From Hippopus hippopus (taxonomy: Eukaryota > Mollusca > Bivalvia > Cardiida > Cardiidae), in assembly GCA_946811185.2 (NCBI GenBank), contig OX328105.1:46314845-46378844 (forward strand): DNA of 64,000 nucleotides, given 5' to 3'. The notes beneath the pieces are model-generated. The model worked only from the letters and a program-made list of their open reading frames with translations. It did not search any database and was not told the DNA's origin. Below are positions 10,805-23,287 of this stretch, one piece after another; the stretch's first letter is position 1, and every line of letters begins with the position of its first letter. The position numbers and the translations under genes are program-made.

Positions 10805-11533
10805 TCTGTTTTGGTCAGACAGATCATAAACAGCAGGCTATAAATGTAGATCCAAGATGAGACTTATCTTGGTCTTCAAAGTCTGGAAAAACACCCAAGT
10901 TTCATTCATTTTTCCCACAGTATTTTGTCCTTTATAGCCTGCTATCCATTGACCTTCAGAGGGCAATATTAGGTGCTGATGCTATGAAAACAGGGCCATA
11001 CAGCCTGATCTCTGGTCTACATTGTTATATATCATACTATATTTTTGTTATTAATAACATTATTGGCTAAACACTCCCAAAGTTACAAGACTAGTCTGTA
11101 TACCTAATCATCAAGGTTTCTTGGGGTACAAATAATACAGGCTAACCTGTTTTGAGCAAGCACTTCAGGAACACTCATAATGTGCTTATTCAGTACAAGG
11201 ACATTTGAACATAACATGTTCTCATGTTTGCCTCTTCTTGGAACTCAGTATATGCTTGCTATATACAATTTGCTTGCTTAAAACAGGTGGCCACTGGCCA
11301 CTACGCCAGGTTTGATGGCACAATGATTTCTATCAGGAATAGCGTCAAGTTACTTCAAGCCCTATAACTACAGTAAGCAAAAACAAATCAGCAATTTACA
11401 TAAGTCTATCTTCTACAAAACACTAGAACAGGACAATTGAGGAAAAGAAGAGATAAAAAAAAACCCAAGGTTCAAAGTGCTTATTATTCCATAAATGTAA
11501 ATTAGACGTTTCTTCCATTGTAAATCAACCTCA
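10805..11533. other. intergenic DNA with two worn family B traces
   Basis: GTAGATCCAAGATGAGAC near 10850 and CAGCCTGATCTCTGGTCTAC near 11005 resemble family B arms. No gene seen. Confidence 0.35.
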
Positions 11534-11537
11534 TCTC

Positions 11538-11755
11538 AACTGTTCACCAAATGACAAAATTTAGGATTTGTCCTAAATGAAAGCACTCACAGACAACAGA
11601 TCAAGTGTGGCTAAAATGATGAAATTCTTTTGAAAGGGTTGAAAATATTGTGGAAATGGACAAAATACTGTTTACTGGCATTTTCTTCTTTTCCCACAAT
11701 ATTTTCAAAAGCTTTTTCTCTCACAGTCATTAAAACTATTGCTATACAATTTTTC
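11538..11755 (-). mobile_element. family A MITE, worn ends
   Basis: CACCAAATGACAAAATTTAG, full long arm, hairpin with CTGTTTACTGGC centre, short arm. The right end has lost GGTAAAGGG. Confidence 0.7.
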
Positions 11756-11939
11756 ATTTACAACCATGATCAATAATTGTGTCACAACCAGGAACAGTGC
11801 TATGTTCCTCTCAAGGTCATATACATGCAAAGAAAGCACAAATCTTGAGATAGTTATTGTTCTCCAGAAAGCAAAGGTCACAACAGTTACATGGTTTTAA
11901 CACAATTTGCAGAAGTAAAAATATTTAAGATCATTCCTT

Positions 11940-12147
11940 TTAATTCTTTACCAAACAGTCCAAATTTTTAACAACCCTAAAGATGAAGAGTTTTGAAAAC
12001 ATTGTGGGAAAAGGAGAAAATGCTGGTAAACTGCATTTTCCCCATTTCCCAAAATGCTTTCTACCTTCCCACATACAAACTTCAACTTTTGATTCACACT
12101 TTTTGTCAGCTTCAAAGGCTTTCAATTTTGACAAGTCTCAAGAGTTA
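11940..12147 (+). mobile_element. family A MITE, internally shortened
   Basis: TTAA-TTCTTTACCAAACAGTC start, almost intact first hairpin arm, and the right end reduced to AAGTCTCAAGAGTTAA. Confidence 0.8.
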
Positions 12148-12706
12148 AAAACCTTTTTAAAAAAAGATTTTCAAAATGGTTGTGTTTAGTATGAAACTGT
12201 AATTTTCCTTCTCTTGTTCAAACATTGTGTTTGTAAAGTCTACCTTCTATTGTAGAATACTGGTACAAGTGTTCATTTTTCATGCCATCATTTTCTTTCT
12301 CCACTCTTCAGATGTTAAAAGCAACCTTGATCTTCCTTTCTAAACTCTCAGAAAGCCATAAAAACAAAACTGACATTTTTCAGTCAGAAAAGACTGAACC
12401 TAGATATTACAATTTTATGACCATTTTCACCACAAAACTGCACATTCTTCTACACAGTCCACACAAACAGCAAGTGTTCAAAAGGGCATGAACTTCTAAA
12501 CCTTTTTCTCTTTTTTTCACAATGTTTAAAAAGGTTTTCAAAAGAAGTTTCAGATTAAATGCTGTATTTTTCATGTCCTACAAGTAGTTTATGGTTTTGT
12601 TTACAGAAGACTTTTTTTATAATCTATTATGAGTACAGGGTAACAGTATATACATGTATATTGCAGATATCACATGGCCCACTCTAAACAGGTCATGCCC
12701 AAGTGA

Positions 12707-12932
12707 AATAACTCTTTACGAAACAATCATTTGTTTTGATGACACTAACAAAAAAACCTTTGAAATATTGTGGGAAACAGAGAAATGCTAGTAACAAGCA
12801 TTTTCTCCTTTTCTCACAATGTTTTTATCCCATCAAAGACATATGAAATTAATTGAACCACATCTAACTTGTTGTCTGCAAATGCTTTCAATATGGATGA
12901 GCCTAGAATTTTGTCATCTGGTTAAGAGTTAA
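12707..12932 (+). mobile_element. family A MITE, nearly full length
   Basis: ACTCTTTACGAAACAATCAT, hairpin with GCTAGTAACAAGCATTTTCT, long arm with TTGTCTGCAAATGCTTTCAA, end CTGGTTAAGAGTTAA. Confidence 0.83.
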
Positions 12933-13410
12933 ATGTAAGCTACATAAACTATGACTGAAATATAGGCCATTTTACATTATAGATAATACATAGAGAATGA
13001 ATTGAATGGCAGCAGAATGTGTGATACATCAGTGTAAGACGTAACAAAGAAAACTTGACTATCAGAATTTCATTTGATTATCAGAAAAAAATAGAATAGA
13101 AACCTGAATCAAATCAGTGTAAACACATACCATTATAGACTTCAACTAAACCACTATAAACAAGTGGTAACAGTAACTTAAATGTGACTAAAACAAAAAT
13201 TCTACATTTTACTCTATATGTCTGTCCTTGAGAATTTATGATAGAAAGAATGAACAGTCCTGGCAGAGGTACAAGTATGACAAAACCATGCAATCTGCCC
13301 TATGGGACAAGAAAATTATTGTGTTAAGTTGTTCATTTACAACTCTAAAACCCCACATCCGCATCCCCCATCTTGGTGATACTATTGTTGACCCCAGGGC
13401 TATGTTTTAA

Positions 13411-13636
13411 AGTTTTATCACACAAATCTGAGTTTAAACAACCTTGAGGAAAAGGCCTTTTGAAAAAAATGGTGGGAAAAGTAGGAAATGCTGTTAACCA
13501 GCATTTCCTCTTTTTCCCACAATGTTTTCTGCCCTTTCATAGATAACTTCTATCATTTTGAGAGCATATAGTTGGTTGTCTGCACATCCTTTCAATTTCA
13601 ACAGGTCTAAAATTTTGTCATCTGGTATAGGGTTAA
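13411..13636 (+). mobile_element. family A MITE, left end worn
   Basis: Hairpin with GCTGTTAACCAGCATTTCCT, intact long arm (CAGGTCTAAAATTTTGTCAT) and end CTGGTATAGGGTTAA. Confidence 0.8.
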
Positions 13637-14735
13637 GCAATCTTGGTAGAGGTTTATCAACTAGGCCATATTGTTTGAAATAAGAAAACCTTGATAATTT
13701 TTCGTTTTTCCAATATACCAAAACGTAAACCCACAGCCTTCTTTTCTAAAGTGCCTATAACAAACCAGAACCAGAAGAGCAATGAAGGTTTCAATGTGTG
13801 GCTCATTTAAAAGCTTCCAATGTGTGTTTGTATCAAACTATTTTTACAGATGTTAAGCATATATCTTTACTCGTTTTCATCCAGTTTTTTAACCATTTTA
13901 TTTTATGAAACTATAATCACTCTTGTATCTTCATGCCAAATATTGCCCCTGATGGTTGCAAAATTGCACTAATAACGACGGATAGAATGCATTTCAATCT
14001 GTGGAGGCTATCCAAAGACATAAGAACCACGGTTTCCGGTTTAAATCGAAGACAAGTCCTACAGTTTCTTTACTCCATACACCTTATACTGATTTTTTAT
14101 CTATGTTTACACAGCTGACTAGATTATAACACCAAGTTTTAACAGTGTTTGTTTACTCTCTGGCTGTAAAGATGTCTTTTTAGAAGACTTCAAATGTTAC
14201 ACATAGTGGTCAATAATGCAACCATGATAAATATTTTACAGAAAAAAAAAAAAAAATTTGGTTAGTTAACTTTTAAAAAAAAAAAGAAAACTTTGTTTTT
14301 GCCAAATTTTGTCAATCAATCATTGACTTAAAAACCCCAGTGTACCTAACTAAGAGCCAAACGCAAGACTTTTTCATGCCACACAAGGACTTCAGACTGT
14401 GTTGTATTTCACTACATATTCCCAAAGACAGACTCTGTAATACTAAATGACCATCAAATAATGAACCCTCTATAAATCTATCTATTTGAACACAAAACTG
14501 CAAACAAATCAGATATAAAATAAATACAGATATAACTACATATTTCTCTAGTACAAAGCACTTCAATCTATGGAAAAATTGTATGATACATTATTCAGTG
14601 TAATACAATGACATCTTTATAAAGCAGCAAGAAATTGTATTAAACCTTTCTGGCCAAATCAAGCAAATACACAGACTAAAGTAAAAACCCCAATAAGTAC
14701 AATATTAAGGAAGCTTTTGTTTAGAATGTCTACAC
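13637..14735. other. AT-rich intergenic DNA, nothing recognised
   Basis: Contains A-runs near 14243 and 14275 but no exon-like open frame with splice sites and no family member. Confidence 0.45.
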
Positions 14736-14739
14736 AAAG

Positions 14740-14843
14740 CAAATCGTATATCAAAGATCAGACTGCATATTTTGTGCAGTCGGATCTTGATCTACACTGG
14801 CTGCAAAGGCAACAAAAGTAGTGAAAGGTGCTTAAAGGGTTAA
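14740..14843 (-). mobile_element. family B MITE, half copy
   Basis: AAAGATCAGACTGCATATTT and its complement form the hairpin; right end GTGAAAGGTGCTTAAAGGGT-TAA. Confidence 0.75.
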
Positions 14844-15043
14844 TTATATCAACTTGAAAAAATTCAAAGCGAAGTCATCCATGAAAGTAAAATTTCAAAC
14901 TTTCTTCTCTAGATCCAACCTAATTAAATTTCGCTAACAGTGTTGAATTATTTGTCTTGTGCAAGAATTTCTATAAGTCATTACTGTACAGATGCTTTAT
15001 TCATCCTGAAGTTTCTACCATTGTCACTATGTTTTCACATGCA

Positions 15044-15278
15044 TTAACTCTTTACCAAATGACAAAATTTTAGACTGATCCAAATTGAAAGCAATCACTG
15101 ATGACATACTAAACATAGCTAAAATGGTGGGATTTGCTCTTGAAAAAGGAGAAAGCATTTTTGGGAAAGGACAAAATGCTGGTTACCAGCATATTCTCCT
15201 TTTCCGAAAATGGTTTCAAATGACCTCTTTTTGGGGTCAGGGTTATTAAAACGTGGGGCTGTGTGGTAGAGGGTTTAA
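15044..15278 (-). mobile_element. family A MITE, full length
   Basis: TTAA-CTCTTTACCAAATGAC start, long arm, hairpin around GGTTACCAGC, short arm with a small internal repeat (GGGGTCAGGGTTA), end GTGGTAGAGGGTTTAA. Confidence 0.85.
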
Positions 15279-15988
15279 CATCAATTCATATTCATAAAAA
15301 TGAATATTTGTTAAGTTGTTTGCTGAAATTAGTTTCAGGTGGTAACAATTAAGGAGAGGAACAAACACATTATTTTTTCGTTCTTGGTCATAATCATAGC
15401 TTTACCAACTAGAATATCTCTTAAAAATAAGCCTTACAAAATTTTGTAAGCTCTATTATGCTACAAATTCGGTGGTTCTATAACCCATACAGCACTTAAC
15501 ACTACAACATTATTATTTGATGAGAACACTGCTGCGGATGTTCACATGAACAGGTGAAAGGTGCTTTGAGGGTTATTGACAGTATTTCAAAATAAACTAT
15601 CATTTACATTTATATAGATCTACTCTAAATCCTTTGCACATTTTTCGTTATCAAACATAAAAAATAATTTTCAGGAAAATGAGCTGTGACAAAATAATAA
15701 AAACAGCACACAAAAATCATGAAAAAACTAAATACTACATAGGAAAAACTAATCATATGCTCTATTATTGCGATGTAGAATGATCAATTCATTTACAATT
15801 TGATTGAAGAAAACAAAGATATTGCAAAGTAATAGCCAGTATAGCAAAAACAAATAAAACAGATCAATAAAAAAAAATTACTTAAAATAGTATCATGAGC
15901 TTTAAGATGTTCATGAAATTTAACCCACTGCCCCATGCTTGATCATACTTTTAAGGCTACTAAATAAAAGACGAGGACATTCTAGGTC

Positions 15989-16200
15989 AACACTTTACCA
16001 AACAATCCCTTGTTATTAAAACCCTAGCAAGGCTGGCTTTTGAAATCATCCTTGGACAAGGAAAAAATCTAATAACAAGCATTTTCTCCCTATTCAACAA
16101 TGCTTTCTGCACAATCAAAGACAAATCTTATCACCTGAGCCATGGCAGTCTTCTAAATTCAATCTGCTTTCAATACGACAGTCTAAAATTTTGTACTCAT
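15989..16200 (+). mobile_element. family A MITE, degraded
   Basis: ACTTTACCAAACAATCCCTT start; hairpin arms are visible but mismatched; long arm ends GTCTAAAATTTTGT. Confidence 0.65.
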
Positions 16201-16386
16201 CCAAATTAATTTTGACCCTAAAACTGTAAGAAATGAGCTGGTATCATAATTCCTGAATCACACTACACAAATTTACATGCAATATCTGTGTGGTCTAAGC
16301 CTGAAAAGAATATTTATGGATGGCTTACAGTAACACATAAACCAAATAGACATTTTCACTCTGTAAAAAAACAAAGTAAGTGCCTT

Positions 16387-16602
16387 TTAACTCTCTACCA
16401 AATGACAAAATTTCAGACTTGTCCAAATTGAAAGCATTTGCGAGCAACAAAATACACGAGACTTGAAAATTGATATTTGTGTTGCAAAGGGTAGAAAACA
16501 TTGAAGGTAAAGGAGAAAATTCTAGTTACCAACATTTTCTCCTTTTCCCACAATGTCTTCAAAAGGAGTATTAAAATTTGAGATTGAGTGGTACAGAGTG
16601 AA
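16387..16602 (-). mobile_element. family A MITE
   Basis: TTAA-CTCTCTACCAAATGAC, clear long arm (CTTGTCCAAATTGAAAGCAT), hairpin around AGTTACC, shortened short arm ending GAGTGGTACAGAG. Confidence 0.8.
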
Positions 16603-16738
16603 AGGTTTCTCTTGTCAAAATGTCTCTGCAAAGAGGACAGTGTAGATCAAAGATCACACTGTACATTTTGTGCAGTCTGAACTTGAACTACATTGGTCAC
16701 ACAGACAGCTGTAGTTGTGAAAGGCGCTTTAACGGTTA
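16603..16738 (-). mobile_element. family B MITE next to a family A copy
   Basis: GTGTAGATCAAAGATCACAC hairpin and end GTTGTGAAAGGCGCTTTAAC. It starts where the preceding family A copy ends. Confidence 0.7.
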
Positions 16739-17260
16739 GTAAATGAATGAACCCTCTGTCACTAAGGCACAGCTCTCAGGTGTCTTTTGTAATGTTGACC
16801 AACATGAAATGTCACAGAGAGTACAGTCTGACCCAAGATCTTAACTGTTGATTTCTCTTTGTATTCCAAGTCATATAGCCTTGAAAATGTTTTATACCAA
16901 TACATTTATGCACATTTCAGTTATATAGCAGTAAAAGGGTATATAAATGGGTTGAGGTAAAGAAAATGCAGATGTCAGAGAACACAGCTTCCTAAAGTGG
17001 ACTTTGTCAACAGTTTGTGTTTATACATAGAATATTGTGTATAAATCTACAACAACAAAAATGAATATTCAGTTTGCCTTATTTTTAAATCATAAATTAA
17101 AGGTTTGAAAAGATCCTACAGAACTTTACTTCACAGAAATTCTACGTCCTCCACCAAGTACTGTACCAGCTAATGCTAAAATTAACAATGTATACCATGA
17201 CAACCCCTAGTGTTCTTTGTTAAGAGAGAGGACTAAGATCAATCTGCACAGCTGTAAAGT

Positions 17261-17451
17261 CAGGGTCAGTATTCACCTACCATTCTTAAGAATATTCTTA
17301 GTCTTATTCTCAAGAACTTTCTAAAGTTGAAAGTAACACAACTCCTGACTAACTAGACCAAATGGTTTAGCCATCAGAAGCTGTGTTTTGTTCTAAATCT
17401 AAAATATGACTAAAAATGAAAATTATGAATAGGTGGTCAACATGGGCCCTG
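17261..17451. mobile_element. family F long-inverted-repeat element, copy 1
   Basis: Left CAGGGTCAGTATTCACC and right GAATAGGTGGTCAACATGGG-CCCTG are roughly inverted; the centre has CCAAATGGTTTAGCCATCAG. A better-preserved relative is at 60458. Confidence 0.5.
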
Positions 17452-17526
17452 TTCTAGAACTGCTTTCTTCCTTACCAAATCTTTTTTCGCTGCTAAAATG
17501 CTTACAAAATAGATAAGTCACTTTTG

Positions 17527-17774
17527 TTAATCGTATACCACAAAATGCCTCCTTTTACCAACCTTGAAGAGGAGGGCTTTTGAAAACATAGTGGGACAAG
17601 GAGAAAGTGCAGGTAACCAGCATTTTCTCCTTTTTCCACAAAGTTTTCATGCCTTTCAAAGACAAACTCTATCATTTGAACCATATTTAAATTGTGCCCT
17701 TCATGTGCTTTTAATGTAGACTTTTAAATCGGACATGTCTAAATGTGGTCAAAGGTTAGACGGTAAAAAGTTAA
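17527..17774 (+). mobile_element. family A MITE, full length
   Basis: TTAA-TCGTATACCACAAAAT, hairpin with GCAGGTAACCAGCATTTTCT, long arm with an internal repeat, end CGGTAAAAAGTTAA. Confidence 0.8.
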
Positions 17775-17920
17775 AGCTGTTTTGGCCATACTATCTCTTA
17801 AACTAAAGGACAGCATAGACCCATGTCAAGACTCCATTTTTTTTTTTTGGCAATCTGAACTCGTTCTAAACTATCCACAAAAGCAACTGTGATCAAAAGC
17901 AACTGTGATTTTTTTCTAGG
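17775..17920 (-). mobile_element. family B element, worn, adjacent to family A
   Basis: GACAGCATAGACCCATGTCA and a partial complement around a T-run, then CCACAAAAGCAACTGTGATC twice, a short tandem duplication. Confidence 0.5.
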
Positions 17921-18448
17921 CAATCCACAAGTAAATACTGTTATATCTATAGACATAAAATTCTGTCAGTCTACGTACTTGTTAAGAGTAATACAAAAAT
18001 ACTGCTTCATCTATAATTCTTGAGCAATGGCACTTAACTTTAACAACCTTTGACACACTGTGGTGTGTAAACAATACTACTTTCTATATATCAGCGGCTT
18101 CATCTCTGACCAAAACCTTACATGAAAGACATATCACTATCACAAAACAGTCCCACACACGAGTCCTCTTTACATCAAAAATCAACATTTGCAAAGGCCA
18201 AAATACTATATTCAGTAACTTCATACACAAAGAAACAAGAACTATTTATCTACAGAAATAGTGTCCGAGCTTTCTCTTAATTTATTTGATTCTAAGAAAT
18301 CTAATCAAAAGTCACTTAAAGAGATATTTCTCTATGGTTGAGCTCTATTGTTGAAATGATTTGACAAAAGCAATGTGTAATTTCTTTCACTGATGTTTCC
18401 TTTCAGTTCTTGTACTATATACAGGAGATTCATGATAACATAAAAGTG

Positions 18449-18678
18449 TTCACCCTTTACCAGACGACAAAATTTTAGACTAGCCCAAATTCAAAGCTTT
18501 TGCAGACAAGAAATTATTTGTCACTCAAACATAGAAATATGCACTTAGAAGGACAGGAAAAAATTGAGGGAAAAGGAGAAAATGCTGCTTACCAGCATTA
18601 TCTCCTTTTACCATATTGTTTTCAAAAGCTTTTTCTCTCAGGTTCACTAAAGCTCCAGATTTTGTATTAAAGGGCTAA
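18449..18678 (-). mobile_element. family A MITE, full length
   Basis: CACCCTTTACCAGACGACAA, long arm, hairpin with CTGCTTACCAGCATTATC, short arm, end AAAGGGCTAA. The flanking TTAA is mutated on both sides. Confidence 0.83.
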
Positions 18679-19299
18679 CATGGATTTAGAATCAATACAT
18701 AATTACAGGTGAAAACATTGTGGCATAAGAAATTGATTGTATAGGGTTTTTTTCCCTTTTGCTTTCAGATTTCAGCAGCAGAGTAGACTGCCGCAAGACG
18801 AAAAAAAATATATTGCAGGAGGTGGTACGAATACCGTAATTGAAAATGCTGGTATGATGAGGTATGGCCCCTTTCTAAATTAACTCTAATGGACAGAAAG
18901 TTCTATGTTGGCTTATCTACAAGTCATCAGATTAGCTCTGTATCTAAGCTCATTTTCTTACAATAAAAATAATAATATTATAACAATGACAAAGTTTTTA
19001 TCTACAGAAGCTACATAGATGGGAAACCCAATCTTCTTTTCACTAATGTTCAAATTCTAAAGTCCAAATATCTACTGATGCTAGATCTAATTATATTTAT
19101 GCTGCTTTTTGATACAGCCTAGTCTACAAGTATGAAAATAAATAGCAAAAATACTTAATTCAAAGACCACTATTTACAATATAGACAAACTCTATGCCAG
19201 TACACAGATTTGTGTTTTTGTCTGGTAGACTATAATCCCATATTATAAAGTACCCTTAAAGCACCCAATAAAGTAAACAGACATTTTGGTCTAGAAACC
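18679..19299. other. AT-rich intergenic DNA, little recognised
   Basis: A faint family A hairpin trace (AAAACATTGTGGCATAAG) near 18715; otherwise no feature. Confidence 0.4.
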
Positions 19300-19492
19300 A
19301 GATGCATCTCCGTGATACATTTTACCAAGCAAGTCATCAACGTGTTATGGATCCATAAAATTCAACTTGTGTACAGAAAATTGACAATAGCAGAAAGTTT
19401 CGGAACAGGTCAGCTTGTGCAGACTGTACAGGCTAATCCGAGGCTATACTTTTTGCAGATGCATCTAGCCCCCTTTTCACAGAGCACAAATC
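19300..19492 (+). mobile_element. family C element, left end lost
   Basis: GATGCATCTCCGTGATACAT start, GTTATGGATCCATAAAATTC, hairpin ACAGGTCAGCTTGTGCAGAC and its complement, end AGCCCCCTTTTCACAGAGC. Confidence 0.7.
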
Positions 19493-19509
19493 AAATGCAA
19501 TTTTGAGGT

Positions 19510-19642
19510 TTCTTATTCTCAGAATGCCTCATCATAGTGGACCGTGTAGATCAAAGGTCAGACTTCACATTTTGTGCAGTCCGATCTTGATCTACACTTG
19601 CCCCAAAGGCAAATACAGTTGCAAAAGGTTCTTAAAGGGTTT
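19510..19642 (-). mobile_element. family B MITE
   Basis: GACCGTGTAGATCAAAGGTC ... TCTTGATCTACACTTGCC hairpin and right end TTCTTAAAGGGTTTA. Confidence 0.72.
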
Positions 19643-19980
19643 ACTATACAGACAAAAAAACTACAATACCATTTCAGCTAGAATCAGTTGATAAATTCTA
19701 CAATAACTACAACCATATATATGAAGAATAGAACTTCACTGCTTTGCATTATTTGACAAACAGCAGTGAATACAGAAAAATGTCAAAGTTCAAAAATTTT
19801 TGTCCTGGTTACATGGTGCATGACAAACACAACTCAGAAAAGCTAGCAAATGTAAAAAGTAGACTGTTTCATGCAATTGGGAAAATCTCTGTTCAACCCA
19901 TTTCACACTGAAAAGAAAATGAGAGTTTTTTCTATTATAACAGATTACATTAAGCACTTATGACTTTCAGGCTATCGAAA

Positions 19981-20261
19981 TATAACCCTGTACCAAGCAA
20001 TCCAATGTTGTAATGACCCTGCCAAAAAAGGGTTTCAAAAACACAGTGGGAATAGGAGACAATGCAGGTGACCAGCATTTTCCCCATTTCCCACAATTTT
20101 TTTTCTAACAAGTTCATCTTTTGAGCCATTTTTCAGTCTTTCCCACAATGTTTTCAACCTTTAAAAAAAAAAACTCATCTTTTGAGCCATAATAAATTTG
20201 TTGTTTACAAATGCTTTCACTTTTGTCAAGTCTAACTCTTTGTACTTTTGGAAAGAGTTAA
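19981..20261 (+). mobile_element. family A MITE with an internal direct duplication
   Basis: Normal left end and hairpin, but the segment TTTCCCACAAT ... CTCATCTTTTGAGCCAT after the hairpin occurs twice, making this copy about 50 bp longer than standard. End TTGGAAAGAGTTAA. Confidence 0.75.
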
Positions 20262-20299
20262 AAGATAAATAACATAGACCAAAATTAGAAACAAATATA

Positions 20300-20562
20300 T
20301 ATGAGCCATATATGGAAAAAAAGGAGCTTAATGCATCTCTATGATGCATTACACCATGCAAGCCATCATATAATAATAGATCCATAAATTTTTTTTTTTT
20401 TTTTCTAACAACCAACTGAATCCTGAAGTAGAATTGTCCATGGACATACAGAAAACTTACCATTAGCAAAAAGTTTTGACCCAGGTTAGCTTGTACAGGC
20501 TGATCTGGGTTGATACTTTGTGCAGATGCATTAAGTCCCCTTTCACATAGCATAGCTGACAT
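20300..20562 (+). mobile_element. family C element, full length
   Basis: ATGAGCCATATATGGAAAAA start, GCTTAATGCATCTCTATGAT, hairpin CCCAGGTTAGCTTGTACAGG with complement, end TTAAGTCCCCTTTCACATAG. A T-run interrupts its middle. Confidence 0.8.
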
Positions 20563-20566
20563 GTAT

Positions 20567-20794
20567 TTAACCCTTTACCGCACAATGCTGACTTTTAACA
20601 AACCTAGGAAAGAATCCTTTTGAAAACATTATGGAAAAGGAGAAAATGCTGGTAACCAGCATTTTCTCCTTTTCCCACAATGTTTTCTACCCTATCAAAG
20701 AACAATTGCACCATTTGAGCCATACTGAAATTGTCGTCTGCAAATGCTTTCAATTTGAACAAGGATAAAATTTTGTCGTCTGATAAAGGGTTAA
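20567..20794 (+). mobile_element. family A MITE, reference-quality copy
   Basis: 228 bp with TTAA at both edges: TTAA-CCCTTTACCGCACAAT, hairpin centred on GGTAACC with about 30 paired bases per arm, long arm TTGTCGTCTGCAAATGCTTT, end GATAAAGGG-TTAA. It abuts the family C element on its left. Confidence 0.92.
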
Positions 20795-21447
20795 CAGGGG
20801 TCCCAAAAAGCAAAATGCTAGCTGTATTATTGTGCTGAAAAAAATAATTCAAAACCAATTATTAACTTATATCAACAGAATTATTATCATTCTATTCACA
20901 ACCTTGTTTAGTAATGGAAAAAAGAATGTCATGGAACAAGAAATCTAATTTTATAACCAGAAAACAACACTAAACCCTGTCAAGGTTCAACTCTATAGAA
21001 ATCTATCACAGTAAGGTATAAAGCTACTATACTTATGTACAACAGGAATAAATATATGTGGAAAAAATGTAACTGCTAACAATAAATAAGAAAAGAATTG
21101 AATGATTACCAGATTAAATGCAAATAATGTAAACATATACATATATTCCAGTAACACAACATCTTTGTGACTGCACACAGGCAGAAATTATGCATAAATA
21201 ACCCTTTCCCATTGGATAGAAGTTTGAAAACATTACACAGAATGAATATTCATCAATACTTACTGTGGGTTGCCCCTTACTTATCATTATTAGCTCACCA
21301 CTACACAGGGTGTATGCTGATGTACCATTCACAGTTACAATTAAAAACCAAAGTAATATCTAAAGGGAAGGGACAACGTCCTTTTTGGAATAACACTGAA
21401 AAAATTGCATCAAAAAAGGCATGTTTTCTATTTGTAAACACCACTGT

Positions 21448-21663
21448 TCTTTACCAAACAACATTTAAGACTTGTCCAACTCTAAAGCATTTGCAGAAAA
21501 CAACTTAAATGTGGCTCAAATGCTGAGATTTGTCTTTGAAGGATGAAAAACATCATGGGAATAAAAGAAAACGTTGGTTACCAGCAATTTCTCCATTTCC
21601 CCACAGTGTTTTAAAAAATCCTTCATCATCAAGTTCATTAAACCACTGGGTTGTTTGGTAACA
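21448..21663 (-). mobile_element. family A MITE
   Basis: TTCTTTACCAAACAACATTT, long arm, hairpin around GGTTACCAGC with several mismatches, end GTTTGGTAACAAG. Confidence 0.75.
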
Positions 21664-22082
21664 AGATATATGACTATAATTTCAAGAAGCTTTATGATGC
21701 AAGGGCATATAATGCTGTAATTTTCACAGAAATTAAATATTTATTTTTTGTTAAAATGAATCTACCACAGGGAAGTGCTAACATGAACAAATAGATAAAA
21801 GACAATCACAGAGGAACTATCCATGAACATGTCATTAAATTCATAATGAAAGTGATGAAATCAGAGAATAAATTATTCAAATACTTACATCAATTACGTA
21901 ATAAAATATGACAGCCCCACATTTTCTGTGTGTATGAAAATGAAGGAGTAAAATATTCTCCAAGTTGCAAGGCACAGGGAAACACAGTACATACAAACTG
22001 TTTGTATCTTTTCCATTACCTCACTTCAATTTGATCAATTAGAAACAAATGAGGAGACATATAAATCATTTTTTGTTTTTCA
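21664..22082. other. AT-rich intergenic DNA, nothing recognised
   Basis: No open frame with coding character, no hairpin family. Confidence 0.45.
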
Positions 22083-22263
22083 TAACTCTTTACTCAGGTG
22101 GCAAATTATATGTTACTCAAAACTTGAAAGTTGTGTTTCAAAGAGTAGAAAACATTGTGGGAAAAGGAGAAAATGCTGGTTACCAGCATTTCCTGCTTTC
22201 CACCCAACATTTTCATAAGTTTTCTCTGAGTCGCTACAAGTCAGGATTGTAGTAAAGGGTAAA
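22083..22263 (-). mobile_element. family A MITE, shortened long arm
   Basis: ACTCTTTACTCAGGTGGCAA start, excellent hairpin (GTGGGAAAAGGAGAAAATGC, GGTTACCAGCATTTCC), end TAGTAAAGGGTAA. Confidence 0.8.
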
Positions 22264-22871
22264 TCTATGTATCAATTCCAATAATTAATATATTCTAAAA
22301 TGACAAACCCAGTATTTGTGTCAAAGGCAAAACATTATCAAGCTACCAACCCTGCAATCATCAAGACAACACATATTATATCTTTCTTTGCTCTTCTTTA
22401 ACCCACTACGGGAAAGTATACAAAATCTTTATTGAAATCTCATCAAACTTAACCATTGTTTGCAATTTCTTGTTGCAATAAAGTCCACACACATAAGGAA
22501 AAAAAAAAAAACTTTTCTGCTTGCTATCCATAACAGATTACATATCATGGCTAGACTTATATCAACTTGATGCATGATCAAAAATCAAAATGGCTATATA
22601 CACTCATTCACATAATTTTTGTTTAATCTTTGAAATCTTTATGGTTCACATACATCTACAACAAAAATGAACATTCAGCTTCAAGCATAGCAACCTTTAT
22701 CTGGAGCTATGAATGTTGAAGCTATCTTAATTGTATACACACAATGAATATAACAAACAATGTAATAAATGGAATTTTAGTTTAGAGACAGTCTTTAAAG
22801 CAATAGTGGCAAACAGAGAAATTGCTTATAATGTCAGAGCTATTTCTCCATTTTCCAGATAGGTTTTACAG

Positions 22872-23084
22872 TTCGCCCCTTTCCGAAACAGCCAATTTTA
22901 GACTCTGCGAAACTAAAAGATGACAATTTCTAACTGAATACAAATAAGCTGATGTTTTCTGATATGACAGAAAACATTGTGGGAAAAGGAGAAAATGCTG
23001 GTTACTTCTCCCTTTCCCGAAATATTTTCATATGTCTTCTTCCTCATGGTTGTTAAAACATGGCACTGTTTGGTAAAGTATTGA
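22872..23084 (-). mobile_element. family A MITE with half of the second hairpin arm lost
   Basis: CGCCCCTTTCCGAAACAGCC start, GTGGGAAAAGGAGAAAATGC, then GGTTACTTCTCCCTTTCC where CAGCATTT is deleted, end GTTTGGTAAAGTATT. Confidence 0.72.
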
Positions 23085-23125
23085 ATATTTCACACATAAA
23101 AGTGTTTACTCAATGAGCACATATT

Positions 23126-23287
23126 CACCCTTCGCCAAACAAACCAATGTTTCCATAACTGGTAATCAACATTTCCTTCTTTTCTACCCTTTCAAAGATA
23201 AGTTGTACCGACCTGAACCGAAATTTATATGTTATCTGCAAATACTTTCACTTTAGAGAAGCCTAAAATCTTATGAAAAATTAAAAT
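23126..23287 (+). mobile_element. family A MITE, first hairpin arm deleted
   Basis: CACCCTTCGCCAAACAAACC start, then directly CTGGTAATCAACATTTCC and a worn long arm. Confidence 0.6.
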
